Notes under the pieces: generated by a model | Told to the model about the DNA's origin: nothing | The model's input: the letters and a program-made list of their open reading frames with translations, nothing else | Databases searched by the model: none | Origin: an uncultured Bacteroidales bacterium | Lineage (GTDB): Bacteria > Bacteroidota > Bacteroidia > Bacteroidales > Bacteroidaceae | Direction of reading: 5' to 3' | Length of the DNA: 64,000 bases | NCBI GenBank assembly: GCA_902775975.1 | Contig: CACYOC010000008.1 | Coordinates: forward strand, 1 to 64,000 | Made by a program: the position numbers and the translations under genes | In this document: one piece after another, positions 16,829 to 25,124 of the stretch | How the letters are laid out: each line of letters starts with the position of its first letter | How positions within the stretch are numbered: position 1 is the first letter of the stretch

Positions 16829-18307
16829 ATGAAGAAACTGTTTCTGACCATTGTCGCTGCACTGGCTGTCAGCCTGAGTGTGCAGGCCCAAAGTGAGAAC
16901 CCCTACAAGAAGTTTACGGCGAAGCTTCCGTTTGCCATGCCTGAGGTTGCTGCTCCTGTCATTCCCGAGCGTGAGGTGAAGCTCACCGACTTCGGTGCCG
17001 TGGGCGATGGTATCACGCTGAATACCGAGGCCTTTGCCAAGGCTATTGATGCCCTGAGCAGTCAGGGTGGTGGTAAGCTTGTCGTCCCGCAGGGCGTGTG
17101 GCATACCGGTCCTATCGTGCTGAAGAGCAACATCGAGCTGAACTTGAGGGCTGGCGCCGTCATCCTCTTTGCTGCCGACGAGACGCTGTATCCCATCATC
17201 GAGACCTCTTTCGAGGGTCTGGACACCCGTCGCCTGCAGTCGCCGCTGTCTGCCAAGGGTGCTGAGAACATTGCCATCACGGGCAAGGGCGTCATCGACG
17301 GCAACGGACAGTACTGGCGTCCCGTCAAGAAGGATAAGGTGACCGCCAAGCACTGGAAGCAGCTGCTTGCCATTCCTGGCAGTCAGGAGATGAAGCCCGG
17401 CTACTGGGTGCCCTCCGAGGGTTATGCCCGTGGCGAGAAGGGTGCTAACATGAACGTGCCCAGCGCTCAGACCGAGGAGGAGTGGAACGCCATCAAGCGC
17501 TTCCTGCGTCCTGTGATGATTTCGTTCGTACAGTGTAAGAACGTCCTGCTCAAGGGCGTTATCTTCCAGAACTCTCCCGCTTGGAACCTCCATCCGCTGA
17601 TGTGCGAGAACGTCATCATCGACCAGGTGCTGGTACGCAACCCCAGCTATGCACAGAATGGCGACGCCCTCGATCTGGAGTCGTGTAAGAACGCCCTCAT
17701 CGTCAACTCACGCTTCGACGCTGGCGACGATGGCATCTGCATCAAGAGCGGTAAGGATGCCGACGGTCGCCGTCGTGGCATTCCCTGCGAGAATGTCGTT
17801 GTCAACGGCTGCACCGTCTTTGCAGGTCATGGCGGCTTCGTGGTAGGCTCTGAGATGAGCGGTGGCGTGAAGAACATCGAGGTAGAGAACTGCCAGTTCC
17901 TCGGCACCGACGTGGGCCTGCGCTTCAAATCCACCCGTGGCCGTGGCGGTATCGTGGAGAACATCTACGTGAAGAACGTCTCCATGACCGACATCAAGAC
18001 CGACGCCATCACCTTCAATATGTACTATGGTGGCAAGTCGGTGGCTGAGATGATGGAGGACGGCGACAATCCCGACAACACCACCAAGGTGCCCGTCACC
18101 GAGGAGACGCCTATCTTCCGCAACATCGACATCAAGAACATCGTCTGCAACGGTGCCGGTCGCGCTATGGAGTTCAACGGACTGCCCGAGATGCCTATCG
18201 ACGGCATTACGCTGCAGAACGTCACCATCCTCGCCAAGAAGAATGCCGTCTTCACCAACTGCAAGAACATCAAGAAGAAGAACGTGAACATCACGTTACA
18301 GCAGTAA
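16829..18307 (+). CDS. GH28 polygalacturonase, secreted
   Basis: A 492-residue glycoside hydrolase with a signal peptide (MKKLFLTIVAALAVSLSVQAQ). The GH28 fold begins at KLTDFGAVGDGITLNTEAFAKAI. All catalytic motifs are present: NGDALD at 277-282, the Asp pair of DAGDDGICIKSG at 300-301, GHGG at 333-336 and RFK at 365-367. It should cleave galacturonic acid linkages in pectin, in the periplasm or at the surface. No SusC/D pair is adjacent. A hexuronate-type transporter at 39370 could use the product, but is not linked. A terminator follows the gene. Confidence 0.93.
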   Translation: MKKLFLTIVAALAVSLSVQAQSENPYKKFTAKLPFAMPEVAAPVIPEREVKLTDFGAVGDGITLNTEAFAKAIDALSSQGGGKLVVPQGVWHTGPIVLKSNIELNLRAGAVILFAADETLYPIIETSFEGLDTRRLQSPLSAKGAENIAITGKGVIDGNGQYWRPVKKDKVTAKHWKQLLAIPGSQEMKPGYWVPSEGYARGEKGANMNVPSAQTEEEWNAIKRFLRPVMISFVQCKNVLLKGVIFQNSPAWNLHPLMCENVIIDQVLVRNPSYAQNGDALDLESCKNALIVNSRFDAGDDGICIKSGKDADGRRRGIPCENVVVNGCTVFAGHGGFVVGSEMSGGVKNIEVENCQFLGTDVGLRFKSTRGRGGIVENIYVKNVSMTDIKTDAITFNMYYGGKSVAEMMEDGDNPDNTTKVPVTEETPIFRNIDIKNIVCNGAGRAMEFNGLPEMPIDGITLQNVTILAKKNAVFTNCKNIKKKNVNITLQQ

Positions 18308-18329
18308 CGTCCTTCCTTCTTTGCATAAC

Positions 18330-18360
18330 AATAACAGGCAGCCTTTCGCTGCCTGTTATT
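18330..18360 (+). terminator. hairpin terminator after the GH28 gene
   Basis: A perfect 13-bp stem, AATAACAGGCAGC at 18330-18342 and GCTGCCTGTTATT at 18348-18360, with a 5-nt loop. Confidence 0.85.
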
Positions 18361-18425
18361 CGTTGGTTCCTATTAAACCGCAAATGGACGCGGGCGTGAC
18401 ATCACCACAATGCCTCTATTTTGTA

Positions 18426-18483
18426 AATTATACAAAAATGCGTAACGCAAATTTGTATAATTGGTAATTTATCTGTATCTTTG
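18426..18483 (+). promoter_or_regulatory. palindromic operator and promoter of the AAA ATPase
   Basis: A near-perfect palindrome (16 of 18 positions, centre 18444) runs from 18426 to 18462, with outer arms AATTATACAAA and TTTGTATAATT. Thirteen bases later is the -7 box TATCTTTG (18476-18483). The TTTG of the right arm at 18452-18455 sits 20 nt before it, where the -33 element belongs. A bound regulator would block RNA polymerase. Confidence 0.75.
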
Positions 18484-18511
18484 CAACAGAAAACTCAAGA
18501 AAAGCAAGAAT

Positions 18512-19633
18512 ATGATAAAGAATCCTTTCCTTACTTATGGTTACAATGGACCTGAATACTTTTGTGACAGAGTAGAAGAAACGAAACGCTTGACAACGCT
18601 TCTGACAAACGGCAATCACGTTGCGCTCATCTCTCCGCGAAGAATGGGCAAGACAGGTCTCATACGTCATTGTTTTGCCCAACAGGAGTTACGGGACAAC
18701 TACTATTTGATGATTGTAGATATCTATGCCACGAAGTCACTTGCAGAGTTCACCTATGTTCTGGGCCGCACCATACTTTCAGAACTGAAGTCGAAAGAGA
18801 GAAAAGTCTGGGAGCATTTTTTACAGATAGTAGGGTCGCTACGCACAGGTATAACACTGGACGCAATGGGACAACCCAGCTGGAATCTGGAGATAGGAGA
18901 CATCAAGTCACCAAAGACCTCGCTTGATGAAATCTTTCACTACTTGAACGCAGCCGACAAACCTTGCATAATAGCTATTGACGAGTTTCAGGCCATCACG
19001 GATTATCCTGAGCAAAACGTAGAAGCCCTGCTTAGAACCTACATCCAAAACTGCAATAACGCATGGTTTGTCTTCTCTGGCTCCAAACGTCACATGATGG
19101 GCGAAATGTTCTCATCTCCTGCCAGGCCTTTCTACCAGAGTGCTTCCACAATGTCGTTGAAAGCCATCTCTTTAGAAGCCTATGAGCAATTTATCATTTT
19201 TCACTTTCAGCAAGCTGGAAAGTTAATTGAACCTGAAGCCATACGATATACTTATAAGAAATTTGAAGGCACTACTTGGTACATACAAAAGATATGCAAC
19301 GAGTTGTTTGCCATGACAGAACAAGGCAGTTCGTGTGGCATCAAAGAGGTCGATATGGCAGTCAGCTATGCAGTTGATGAAAAGAACGATACTTTCCAGG
19401 ACATGATGACACGGCTTACCGCTAAACAGAAGAGGTTGTTGCTTGCCTTGGCTCATACAGAAACTGGCATACAGCCCACGAGTGGGCCGTTTATCCAAAA
19501 ACACCACCTCACCTCTGCCAGTGCCGTACAAAGGAGTTTGTCAGCATTGCAGGAGAAAGACATTCTGACAAGCAATAACGGAAAATACATCATCTACGAC
19601 TACTTCCTGAACCTCTGGTTAAAGCAACAGTAG
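18512..19633 (+). CDS. AAA-type ATP-binding protein with C-terminal winged helix
   Basis: A 373-residue protein of the archaeal-ATPase-like (STAND-related) group widespread in Bacteroidales. The Walker A motif SPRRMGKT is at 41-48 and Walker B CIIAIDEFQ at 152-160; a sensor-like SGSKRHMM follows. The C-terminal 70 residues (LTAKQKRLLLALAHTE...SASAVQRSLSALQEKDILTS...YIIYDYFLNLWL) form a winged-helix domain likely to bind DNA. It follows a palindromic operator, so self-regulation is a reasonable inference. It is monocistronic, at the edge of the low-GC island. The function of the family is not established; roles in stress or mobile-element biology have been suggested. Confidence 0.85.
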   Translation: MIKNPFLTYGYNGPEYFCDRVEETKRLTTLLTNGNHVALISPRRMGKTGLIRHCFAQQELRDNYYLMIVDIYATKSLAEFTYVLGRTILSELKSKERKVWEHFLQIVGSLRTGITLDAMGQPSWNLEIGDIKSPKTSLDEIFHYLNAADKPCIIAIDEFQAITDYPEQNVEALLRTYIQNCNNAWFVFSGSKRHMMGEMFSSPARPFYQSASTMSLKAISLEAYEQFIIFHFQQAGKLIEPEAIRYTYKKFEGTTWYIQKICNELFAMTEQGSSCGIKEVDMAVSYAVDEKNDTFQDMMTRLTAKQKRLLLALAHTETGIQPTSGPFIQKHHLTSASAVQRSLSALQEKDILTSNNGKYIIYDYFLNLWLKQQ

Positions 19634-19674
19634 AAAAAGCAACTCCCACCGCACTGTCAGCAGAGCAGGGGGAA
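19629..19674 (-). terminator. worn copy of the repeated terminator
   Basis: AAAAAGCAACTCCCACCGCAC continues into GAGCAGGGGGAAG, a mismatched version of the perfect CTCCCCCCGC/GCGGGGGGAG hairpins at 20607, 22156 and 25400. It would end transcripts of the small gene at 19715. Confidence 0.5.
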
Positions 19675-19714
19675 GTGAGAATTTATTCATGCATATTCTG
19701 AGCATGACACGCAT

Positions 19715-19951
19715 CTACGACAATTTGGAATGAACATCCTCCAAAATGAGCCGCTCTAATTCTTCGGGCGTCAAGTCATTATCTATTTCCGGCAACGAAG
19801 GATCAATGTCGTATAACGAACGATCTGTCGCGTCAATATCAATATCGTCATGACGGTCTAATTGGACAAAAAGACCCGTTCCCAACAACGCTGCCAACTT
19901 CTCGCTCGCAACCTTGTTGTTCTTGTCGTAAGAAATTGTCACAGTACACAT
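19715..19951 (-). CDS. small acidic protein, antitoxin-like, no toxin partner
   Basis: A 78-residue protein starting MCTVTISYDKNNKVASEKLAALLGTG, with a strongly acidic second half (DDIDIDATDR, LPEIDNDLTPEELERLILED). The beta-strand start followed by an acidic helical tail resembles many orphan antitoxin-like genes of Prevotella. There is no toxin gene in the operon. Its promoter block (19968-20026) is nearly identical to those of the genes starting at 21151, 21689 and 22023. The function is inferred from this company only. Confidence 0.6.
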   Translation of the reverse strand: MCTVTISYDKNNKVASEKLAALLGTGLFVQLDRHDDIDIDATDRSLYDIDPSLPEIDNDLTPEELERLILEDVHSKLS

Positions 19952-19967
19952 ACTCTTTCCTTTCTTT

Positions 19968-20026
19968 GTTCCGCCTGCAAAGATAGCACAATTTTATTTA
20001 CCAACCAAATAATTCAGCAAGAAAGT
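19968..20026 (-). promoter_or_regulatory. repeated promoter block, copy 1
   Basis: Holds the -7 box TATCTTTG (19986-19979) and upstream ATTATTTGGTTGGTAAAT with a -33 TTTGG. The block from TGTTCCGCCTGCAAAG outward is shared almost base for base with the copies at 21168, 21705 and 22037. Confidence 0.8.
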
Positions 20027-20089
20027 GGTATCCCCCTCATTTTTCGGGCAAGAATGTTTGGGAATACCGATATATAAATGGATTGCAAG

Positions 20090-20300
20090 CATGAGGGGGA
20101 TGCTTCTAATCCCCCTCATGTCCGTCACATATCCGTCACACATCCTCACCTCGATTTTTCATTTGAAGGATTGACTTTTTTTTATTTGGATGTTGGGGAG
20201 CGGTCGATTTTATGAGGGGGATATGTGACGGATATGTGACGGATAAAGCCTATCCCCCTCATCGCTGAAACGCCCTGTACATCGGCGTTGTGGGCGATTT
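20090..20300. repeat. variable-arm repeat element, copy with ATGAGGGGGAT arms
   Basis: ATGAGGGGGAT and its complement ATCCCCCTCAT alternate (20091, 20109, 20212, 20252), with GTGACGGATAT units between. The first pair forms a perfect 12-bp hairpin at 20090-20120. The element ends with CGCCCTGTACATCGGCGTT (20271-20289), a core also found near 62963 and, diverged, near 63856, where the arms differ. No coding sequence is seen. Confidence 0.7.
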
Positions 20301-20330
20301 TTAATCAAAAAGGAGGGGGAGGGCGGTTTT

Positions 20331-20400
20331 TAAAGTGATAAGTGATAAGTGATAAGTGAAAAGTGAAAAATGAAAAGTGAAAAGTGAAAAGTGAAAAAGA
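20331..20400. repeat. GTGATAA/GTGAAAA tandem repeats
   Basis: Ten or so 7-10 nt units, the intergenic form of the family inserted in FKP, pyrG and gltB. Confidence 0.75.
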
Positions 20401-20422
20401 AGGAATAAACAGGCGATGGACG

Positions 20423-20590
20423 AGGACTATATTCGTTTTCAAGCCTCCTTGGAATCGAATAGGCGAACCGTACTTCTGCGGCTGTCAAAGTGTACTTCTG
20501 CGGCCTTCGAAACGGCACTTTGCAAGCGTCAAAGCGGCACTTTGTCGCCGACGAAACGGCACTTTGTCAGCGTCGAAACGTACTTTCGTC
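20423..20590 (-). repeat. 22-nt phased tandem array, short copy
   Basis: Six units of exactly 22 nt occupy 20459-20590, each with a CGAAACGGCACTTT-like core. They are preceded by two units of unlike sequence, starting AGGACTATATTCG. Read on the minus strand the array and its flank match 62377-62540. Frames crossing it are low-complexity and do not look like protein. Confidence 0.75.
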
Positions 20591-20596
20591 AAAACC

Positions 20597-20640
20597 AAAA
20601 AAGCAACTCCCCCCGCACTGCAAAGAGAGCGGGGGGAGCA
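20597..20640 (-). terminator. terminator of the RelE operon
   Basis: Stem CTCCCCCCGC (20607-20616) with GCGGGGGGAG (20629-20638), preceded on the plus strand by an A run that reads as U's in the leftward transcript. Nearly identical to the terminators at 22156 and 25400. Confidence 0.9.
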
Positions 20641-20649
20641 GGAAATCGG

Positions 20650-20961
20650 TTATTTAATACGCTTCGTAAGTTTCAACGGGTCGCGTCGCCTATCCCAAAC
20701 GTCAACAATCCATATTGTCGTTGAAGTTACATGATATATAAGACGATAATTGGTATTAATAGATATCGTACGATACAATCGCTTGCGATCAGCCAACAAT
20801 TCTTCTGGATGACCTATATGAGGATATTTGAGAAGTTTATTACCGCACTGATTTGTCTTTTCAATGAATAAGTTGGCAGGACGCTGACCAGCATACTCAA
20901 CAAAAATATCGACAATCTGTAAAAATGCTATGCGTGCTTGCTTAGTAAACCGCAACTTCAT
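20650..20961 (-). CDS. RelE/ParE-family toxin
   Basis: A 103-residue protein of the RelE/ParE fold: KLRFTKQARIAFLQIVDIFVEYAG, a central HIGHPEELLADRKRLYRTISINTNYRLIYHV, and the end IWIVDVWDRRRDPLKL. The R-x-L/I-Y-x-V strand and the C-terminal Asp-x-Arg-x3-P tail are typical. RelE members cut mRNA on ribosomes, while ParE members poison gyrase; sequence alone does not decide. It overlaps the upstream antitoxin gene by 20 nt and shares its promoter. Confidence 0.85.
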   Translation of the reverse strand: MKLRFTKQARIAFLQIVDIFVEYAGQRPANLFIEKTNQCGNKLLKYPHIGHPEELLADRKRLYRTISINTNYRLIYHVTSTTIWIVDVWDRRRDPLKLTKRIK

Positions 20962-21151
20962 AGTTGTTTACTTTATCCTTTGCCTCCGACAGGACTTCCT
21001 CCCACGATGCTCCGTCGTCTGCGTCCATTTCACGTTCAGCCTGCTCAATGCGCGTTACCGCCTCCTCGTAGGTTGAAGGGCCTGTGAGAGGCATCGAGTT
21101 CATCAGCTCTTTTTCGTTCTTAGAATATGAAGTGAGTCTAAAGTTTCTCAT
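20942..21151 (-). CDS. antitoxin of the RelE/ParE pair
   Basis: A 69-residue acidic protein (MRNFRLTSYSKNEKELMNS, then EEAVTRIEQAEREMDADDGASWEEVLSEA) upstream of and overlapping the toxin gene, the standard antitoxin position. The C-terminal half is helical and acidic, as expected for the toxin-wrapping region. I see no clear DNA-binding domain. Promoter copy 2 lies 17 nt upstream of the start. Confidence 0.75.
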   Translation of the reverse strand: MRNFRLTSYSKNEKELMNSMPLTGPSTYEEAVTRIEQAEREMDADDGASWEEVLSEAKDKVNNYEVAVY

Positions 21152-21167
21152 AACAACTTCTTCTTAT

Positions 21168-21226
21168 TGTTCCGCCTGCAAAGATAGCACATTTTCAATT
21201 ACCAACCAAATAATTCAGCGAGAAAG
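21168..21226 (-). promoter_or_regulatory. repeated promoter block, copy 2
   Basis: -7 box TATCTTTG at 21186-21179, within the same TGTTCCGCCTGCAAAG to ATAATTCAGCGAGAAAG block as the other copies. Confidence 0.8.
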
Positions 21227-21368
21227 TAGTATTCACTACGAATTACGCGAATATCATGAAAGCATCCGTGGGCATTCATGAACCCTGGTGATAAAGAATC
21301 ATTCCAACTCAATATCAAACATACTCAAGATAACCTTATTCATGATGGCGTCAAAGTATATACCCTGC

Positions 21369-21689
21369 TTACAGCCATTTCTCTACTGGTTTGATGGTCT
21401 TACCACTATTTGAACGAATGACTTCTTCCCATGTCGGTTCTGAAACTGGGCTGTCTGGCATTGGCTTGTCTGCAAAGAGGGCTTCAAGCTGGGCGTCCGT
21501 CATTTCCTGAGAGGAGGAACGGCGTACGACCCTACTCCTTCTGGTTGGCTCAGACAGCTTTGTTTGGACTTCTTCCTTAAGCAAAGAGTCTGTCAATTTA
21601 GACAAAACATACAGCCGGGCCTCTTTGCTCAATGTATATAACATTTGCAAGTAATTCTCTGCTGTCTTATAATCTGCTGTTAGTACCAT
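21369..21689 (-). CDS. antitoxin-like protein without partner
   Basis: A 106-residue protein. The N-terminal part is helical (AENYLQMLYTLSKEARLYVLSKLTDSLLKEE), a basic patch follows (RRSRVVRRSSS), then an acidic tail (EMTDAQLEALFADK, EPTWEEVI). This layout resembles antitoxins whose partners are PIN-type toxins. No toxin frame follows: downstream (21299-21343) only a 14-residue frame starting MNKVILSMFDIELE is left. Promoter copy 3 drives it. Confidence 0.6.
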   Translation of the reverse strand: MVLTADYKTAENYLQMLYTLSKEARLYVLSKLTDSLLKEEVQTKLSEPTRRSRVVRRSSSQEMTDAQLEALFADKPMPDSPVSEPTWEEVIRSNSGKTIKPVEKWL

Positions 21690-21704
21690 ACTCTTTCCTT
21701 TCTT

Positions 21705-21763
21705 TGTTCCGCCTGCAAAGATAGCACAATTTTATTTACCAACCAAATAATTCACCGAGAAAG
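21705..21763 (-). promoter_or_regulatory. repeated promoter block, copy 3
   Basis: -7 box TATCTTTG at 21723-21716. The leader up to the ATG also repeats copy 1 (ACTCTTTCCTTTCTTTGTTCC on the plus strand), so copies 1 and 3 are the closest pair. Confidence 0.8.
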
Positions 21764-21834
21764 TTGGCTCGGTGCAGGGTAGGAATACTTTCTGTATTTT
21801 TACCTGAATTCGTCTGCAAAGCGGACTTCTTGTA

Positions 21835-22023
21835 TCATAGGTTGTCGATGAAATCCATTGCCTCGTCCACTGTCATGGACGGTGCCTTCTCAGCCTGTTT
21901 CATGCTACGCTTGATGGTTTCTGCAAGCTTATAAGCCTGTTCCATCTGTTGTAGTCTGCTCCAACGCCGTGTACTCATTCGAACAGTAACAGTTCTCGGT
22001 GTTCTTTCTATAATAGATTCCAT
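21835..22023 (-). CDS. small basic protein, antitoxin-like, no partner
   Basis: A 62-residue protein: a strand-like start (ESIIERTPRTVTVRMSTRRWSRLQQM), then a helix with Lys and Glu (YKLAETIKRSMKQAEKA) and an end MTVDEAMDFIDNL. A short DNA-binding ribbon-helix-helix-like start followed by a helical tail fits an antitoxin, but there is no toxin gene next to it. Promoter copy 4 lies 14 nt upstream of the start. Confidence 0.55.
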   Translation of the reverse strand: MESIIERTPRTVTVRMSTRRWSRLQQMEQAYKLAETIKRSMKQAEKAPSMTVDEAMDFIDNL

Positions 22024-22036
22024 AGTCCTAACATTT

Positions 22037-22094
22037 GTTCCGCCTGCAAAGATAGCACATTTTCACTTACCAACCAAATAATTCAGCGAGAAAG
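22037..22094 (-). promoter_or_regulatory. repeated promoter block, copy 4
   Basis: -7 box TATCTTTG at 22054-22047. Beyond it the block continues TTGGCTCGGTCCTCCAATTC, shared with the region upstream of the promoter at 25291 (25338-25357). Confidence 0.8.
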
Positions 22095-22147
22095 TTGGCT
22101 CGGTCCTCCAATTCTTCAATCCTTGACTACTTCCTGAACGAAACAAA

Positions 22148-22190
22148 AAAAGCAACTCCCCCCGCACTGCAAAGAGAGCGGGGGGAGCAG
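22148..22190 (-). terminator. terminator of the first secreted protein/peptide unit
   Basis: Stem CTCCCCCCGC (22156-22165) with GCGGGGGGAG (22178-22187), A run on the plus-strand left side. The hairpin and about 20 bases on each side equal the copy at 20597-20640. Confidence 0.9.
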
Positions 22191-22202
22191 GAAATCGGTT
22201 AT

Positions 22203-22349
22203 TTAATACTCTTCTTCTTCTTCGTCGAAGTCTAACTCACGGGCACCCCATTCAGTGTTGTTGGTACCCTGAGGGAGAGAGGTCGCTATCATCTGCTGAG
22301 TAGCAATCTTTACGACCTCTATGGTCGGATTGATATATGTCTTTTTCAT
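22203..22349 (-). CDS. small acidic peptide, MKKTYINPT family, copy A
   Basis: A 48-residue peptide starting MKKTYINPTIEVVKIATQQM and ending with a run of acidic residues, DFDEEEEEY. Copy B at 25447 shares the first 15 or so residues and the FDFDEEEY end, while the middle differs. Each copy is the last gene behind a large secreted protein and in front of an identical terminator. There is no signal peptide. The conserved start with variable middle recalls precursor peptides, but no modification enzyme is nearby. Function unknown. Confidence 0.7.
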   Translation of the reverse strand: MKKTYINPTIEVVKIATQQMIATSLPQGTNNTEWGARELDFDEEEEEY

Positions 22350-22372
22350 TTTACTTTCTTGTTTTTATTTTA

Positions 22373-22441
22373 AACACAGAGGCACAGAGAGACAGAGTTC
22401 TTTCTATTATTCCGTTCTTTGTATCTTAGTGCCTCTGTGTT
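22373..22441. repeat. inverted ACACAGAGGCAC repeat between the gene pair
   Basis: A perfect 13-bp inverted repeat, AACACAGAGGCAC (22373-22385) and GTGCCTCTGTGTT (22429-22441), lies between the secreted protein gene and its peptide gene. It could partly terminate the message or stabilise its end. Confidence 0.75.
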
Positions 22442-22455
22442 GATGAATACTCTTT

Positions 22456-24951
22456 TTACTTAATCACGACTTTACGTCCATTCACGATATACAGACCCTT
22501 CGTAGGCTGAGCCACGCGCTGACCCTTGAGGTTGTAGAACTCATCTCTTTCATCAGCCTTCAGACCTCTTACTTCGCTAATAGCGGTCGTTTCGCCTTCG
22601 TCCTCAAAGACGATGCTAAGAGCACGGGCATCAATTGGAGCATCAAGGTAAACAACACCTGCAGGAGCACTTGCCGTAGAATAGGGATAGAAGCCTACGC
22701 CTACAGCACCATCTACATCAGGAGTACCGTAGCCCAGACGGAGGATATTAGTGTAAGGATCTCCTGCCGTTGTAACCTGCAGCAGATTGTCGCCACCGCT
22801 ATAGCTATCGTTGCTTGCATTCTTAGTCAGCACGATGGTGCGGTCGCCTCTATCAGTCTTCAGCAGCACGGGCATGTTCTTAAAGATGATGCCATCATAC
22901 TCACTCAGTACAACATTCTCACCTACAGATTTTGCAATATAAGCCTTAGTGCTTGTCTCACCTTCCTTAATGGTATAAGCCTGAGTAGCATCAACAAACG
23001 AACGCCATCCAGCCATGTTCTCTGAAGTAGTCATAGTAATGTCGTCAGAAGCGGGAGTCCAAACAATCTTCTGTGTGTATATCTTTCCACTAGGGAAGCC
23101 TATATAGAGATAAGGCTTTTCTGCATCGTATGTAATATTGACAGAAGCTGTTTTGGTTTCTGACGACACGGTAATGGTCTTTTCAGTGTCAGTTGTACTT
23201 GCCCAAGCTGTTGATGCATTAGCAGCTTTATGGATAGCGTATGTGTTGTACTGGCTTATCGCTGTCATACTCAAAGTACCATTTGAGCTTATTGGCAGTA
23301 TAAAGTAACGAGTGTTGTTTTTTGTACTGCTGTTTGACTTGATGTAATAGTTATCTCCACTATTAGTAAAGTCATCGGAACTACCAGCCATATAAACAAT
23401 AGTAGAAGTTTTGTCCGTTGCATACAAAGTATTAGCATGAGGCTCATTATCTGCGCCGGCTGAGAAAGAGCCTCCATTTAAAGCTGCGGTCTTAGCTGCA
23501 CTCGTTGAAAAGTCCCAAGTAACGGCATTACCGGGTACAGTCTCAGGTTCTGATGGACCAGTACGCTTTACACCATAGACCTCTAAGAAGCAACCAAACT
23601 GCTGACCTGAAGGCGTAATCGTGATAGCCTCACCAAAGTCAGTGCTTGTAGTGAACTCTTTTGCCAAAATGTAAGAGACGTTACCTTCTTCACCTGGCAG
23701 CCATGTATCTGATGCAGGAGTGGCATTTGATACTGCAACAGTTGCAGCTGTGCCATTCAACCACGTTCTACCAACAATCTTGATAGAAGTAATCTTGATA
23801 TCTTCATTGGGCTGCAGGGTATAAGTAACGTTTGCATTCATCTTATGACCATGCATACTGGGGAAGAGATAATTACACCATGCAATATCACTAGTTTGTT
23901 GGGTTAATGTAAAGTTACCATCATTGCTTGTCCATACAGAACCACTGTTTGTTCCACTATGGTAGCCAGTAGAGATTAAGAATCCTGCAGCACCAGACTG
24001 ATCAACATAGCAGTCATACTTAACTAATTCAGAATAGTTTTCACCAACCTTTGCTACGGCACGTACTGTGCAGCTGTTAGTGAGATTAAAAGGTGCAGAA
24101 TATACGGAACCGTTAGTGCTAGAGGGCTCAGAACCATCAGTAGTATAATAAACCGTTCCGCTGCCAGCACAAGAAATCGTTACAGCAGGGTCGCTGTAAG
24201 AAATCTCGGGAGCAATTGCATTTACTACTGAAATGGTAGCAAACTCAGAGTCTGTATTGCCATTGTCATCATAAACCTTACAGTAGTAATAGGTTGTACC
24301 TGGAGATGCAGTAGAGGGAGTATAAGTGGCAGTTGTAGACTTTGCCTGAACTGTTTCTGCGCCCTCAGTGCTCTCAGTTGTATTGCTAAACCATTCATAC
24401 TGAAGTGTACCTGCTGAGGCATTGGCTGTTACGCTAAGTGCCGTTGCATCAGCTCCAACTTCATAAGTAGCAGAAACCGGATCTTTTGTAATTGTAGGTG
24501 CGTCGGCCGATGGAAACTCAACTGTAAACCCCGTGACATATAAGTCACTGCTGGCATTGATATACAGCACACCTGCTGCAGTAACATTACATACAGCGGG
24601 AGATGATAGAGTATGACAATAGTCTGTACCAGTTGTTGTTGTTCCTAATTGCATATAACGACCAGATTTTGTATTAAATGTGATAGTCACTTTACATGCT
24701 CCAGAAACCTTAAATGCAATCTGACGATTATTCTTTACTTGATAACCATTAGTATAACCATTTCCACCCACGGAAAGAATTCTGTTGTTATCATAAAGGG
24801 TACCACCACTCAGTGCAGTTTCGCTGTTAACGGTAGAAGCTGTAAAAGTATAATCACTTGAAATAGTAGCAAGGTCATCGACCGTACTTGCCCACGCCCC
24901 ACTACATACTGTGAGTAGGAGCGTCAATAAACAAAATAGTTTTCTTTTCAT
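22456..24951 (-). CDS. large secreted protein with Ig-like and chitobiase-type domains
   Basis: An 831-residue protein with a signal peptide (MKRKLFCLLTLLLTVCSGAWA). An Ig-like domain (about 155-245: SATYEVGADATALSVTANAS...YEWFSNT...YYYCKVYDDNG) is followed by a chitobiase C-terminal type domain (about 248-320: YYTTDGSEPSSTNGSVYSAPF). Further beta-rich regions precede the C-terminus, ISEVRGLKADERDEFYNLKGQRV...KGLYIVNGRKVVIK. This ending is common on exported Prevotella proteins and is probably a surface-sorting signal. No catalytic domain is recognised. GC is lower than in the core genes. It has a leader of over 300 nt and is followed by peptide copy A. Confidence 0.8.
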   Translation of the reverse strand: MKRKLFCLLTLLLTVCSGAWASTVDDLATISSDYTFTASTVNSETALSGGTLYDNNRILSVGGNGYTNGYQVKNNRQIAFKVSGACKVTITFNTKSGRYMQLGTTTTGTDYCHTLSSPAVCNVTAAGVLYINASSDLYVTGFTVEFPSADAPTITKDPVSATYEVGADATALSVTANASAGTLQYEWFSNTTESTEGAETVQAKSTTATYTPSTASPGTTYYYCKVYDDNGNTDSEFATISVVNAIAPEISYSDPAVTISCAGSGTVYYTTDGSEPSSTNGSVYSAPFNLTNSCTVRAVAKVGENYSELVKYDCYVDQSGAAGFLISTGYHSGTNSGSVWTSNDGNFTLTQQTSDIAWCNYLFPSMHGHKMNANVTYTLQPNEDIKITSIKIVGRTWLNGTAATVAVSNATPASDTWLPGEEGNVSYILAKEFTTSTDFGEAITITPSGQQFGCFLEVYGVKRTGPSEPETVPGNAVTWDFSTSAAKTAALNGGSFSAGADNEPHANTLYATDKTSTIVYMAGSSDDFTNSGDNYYIKSNSSTKNNTRYFILPISSNGTLSMTAISQYNTYAIHKAANASTAWASTTDTEKTITVSSETKTASVNITYDAEKPYLYIGFPSGKIYTQKIVWTPASDDITMTTSENMAGWRSFVDATQAYTIKEGETSTKAYIAKSVGENVVLSEYDGIIFKNMPVLLKTDRGDRTIVLTKNASNDSYSGGDNLLQVTTAGDPYTNILRLGYGTPDVDGAVGVGFYPYSTASAPAGVVYLDAPIDARALSIVFEDEGETTAISEVRGLKADERDEFYNLKGQRVAQPTKGLYIVNGRKVVIK

Positions 24952-25124
24952 TGTAGTTTTAATTAATTAGTTTGTTAATATTATATTAGTTATTTATTCG
25001 TTACTCGTTTGTTCTTTCCTTTTACTCAGAAGTCCTGCGCAGATGCAAGGACATTCATGGCTAAGAGGTTGATGGGCGTAATGCACGGAATCTGTGTGGA
25101 CGCAACGTACAGCCCCCGTTACAG

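Noticed and set aside
20384..20734. Plus-strand frames over the 20423-20590 array
   Set aside because: They consist of 22-nt repeat units and then run into the complement of the RelE gene; no protein family is recognisable.
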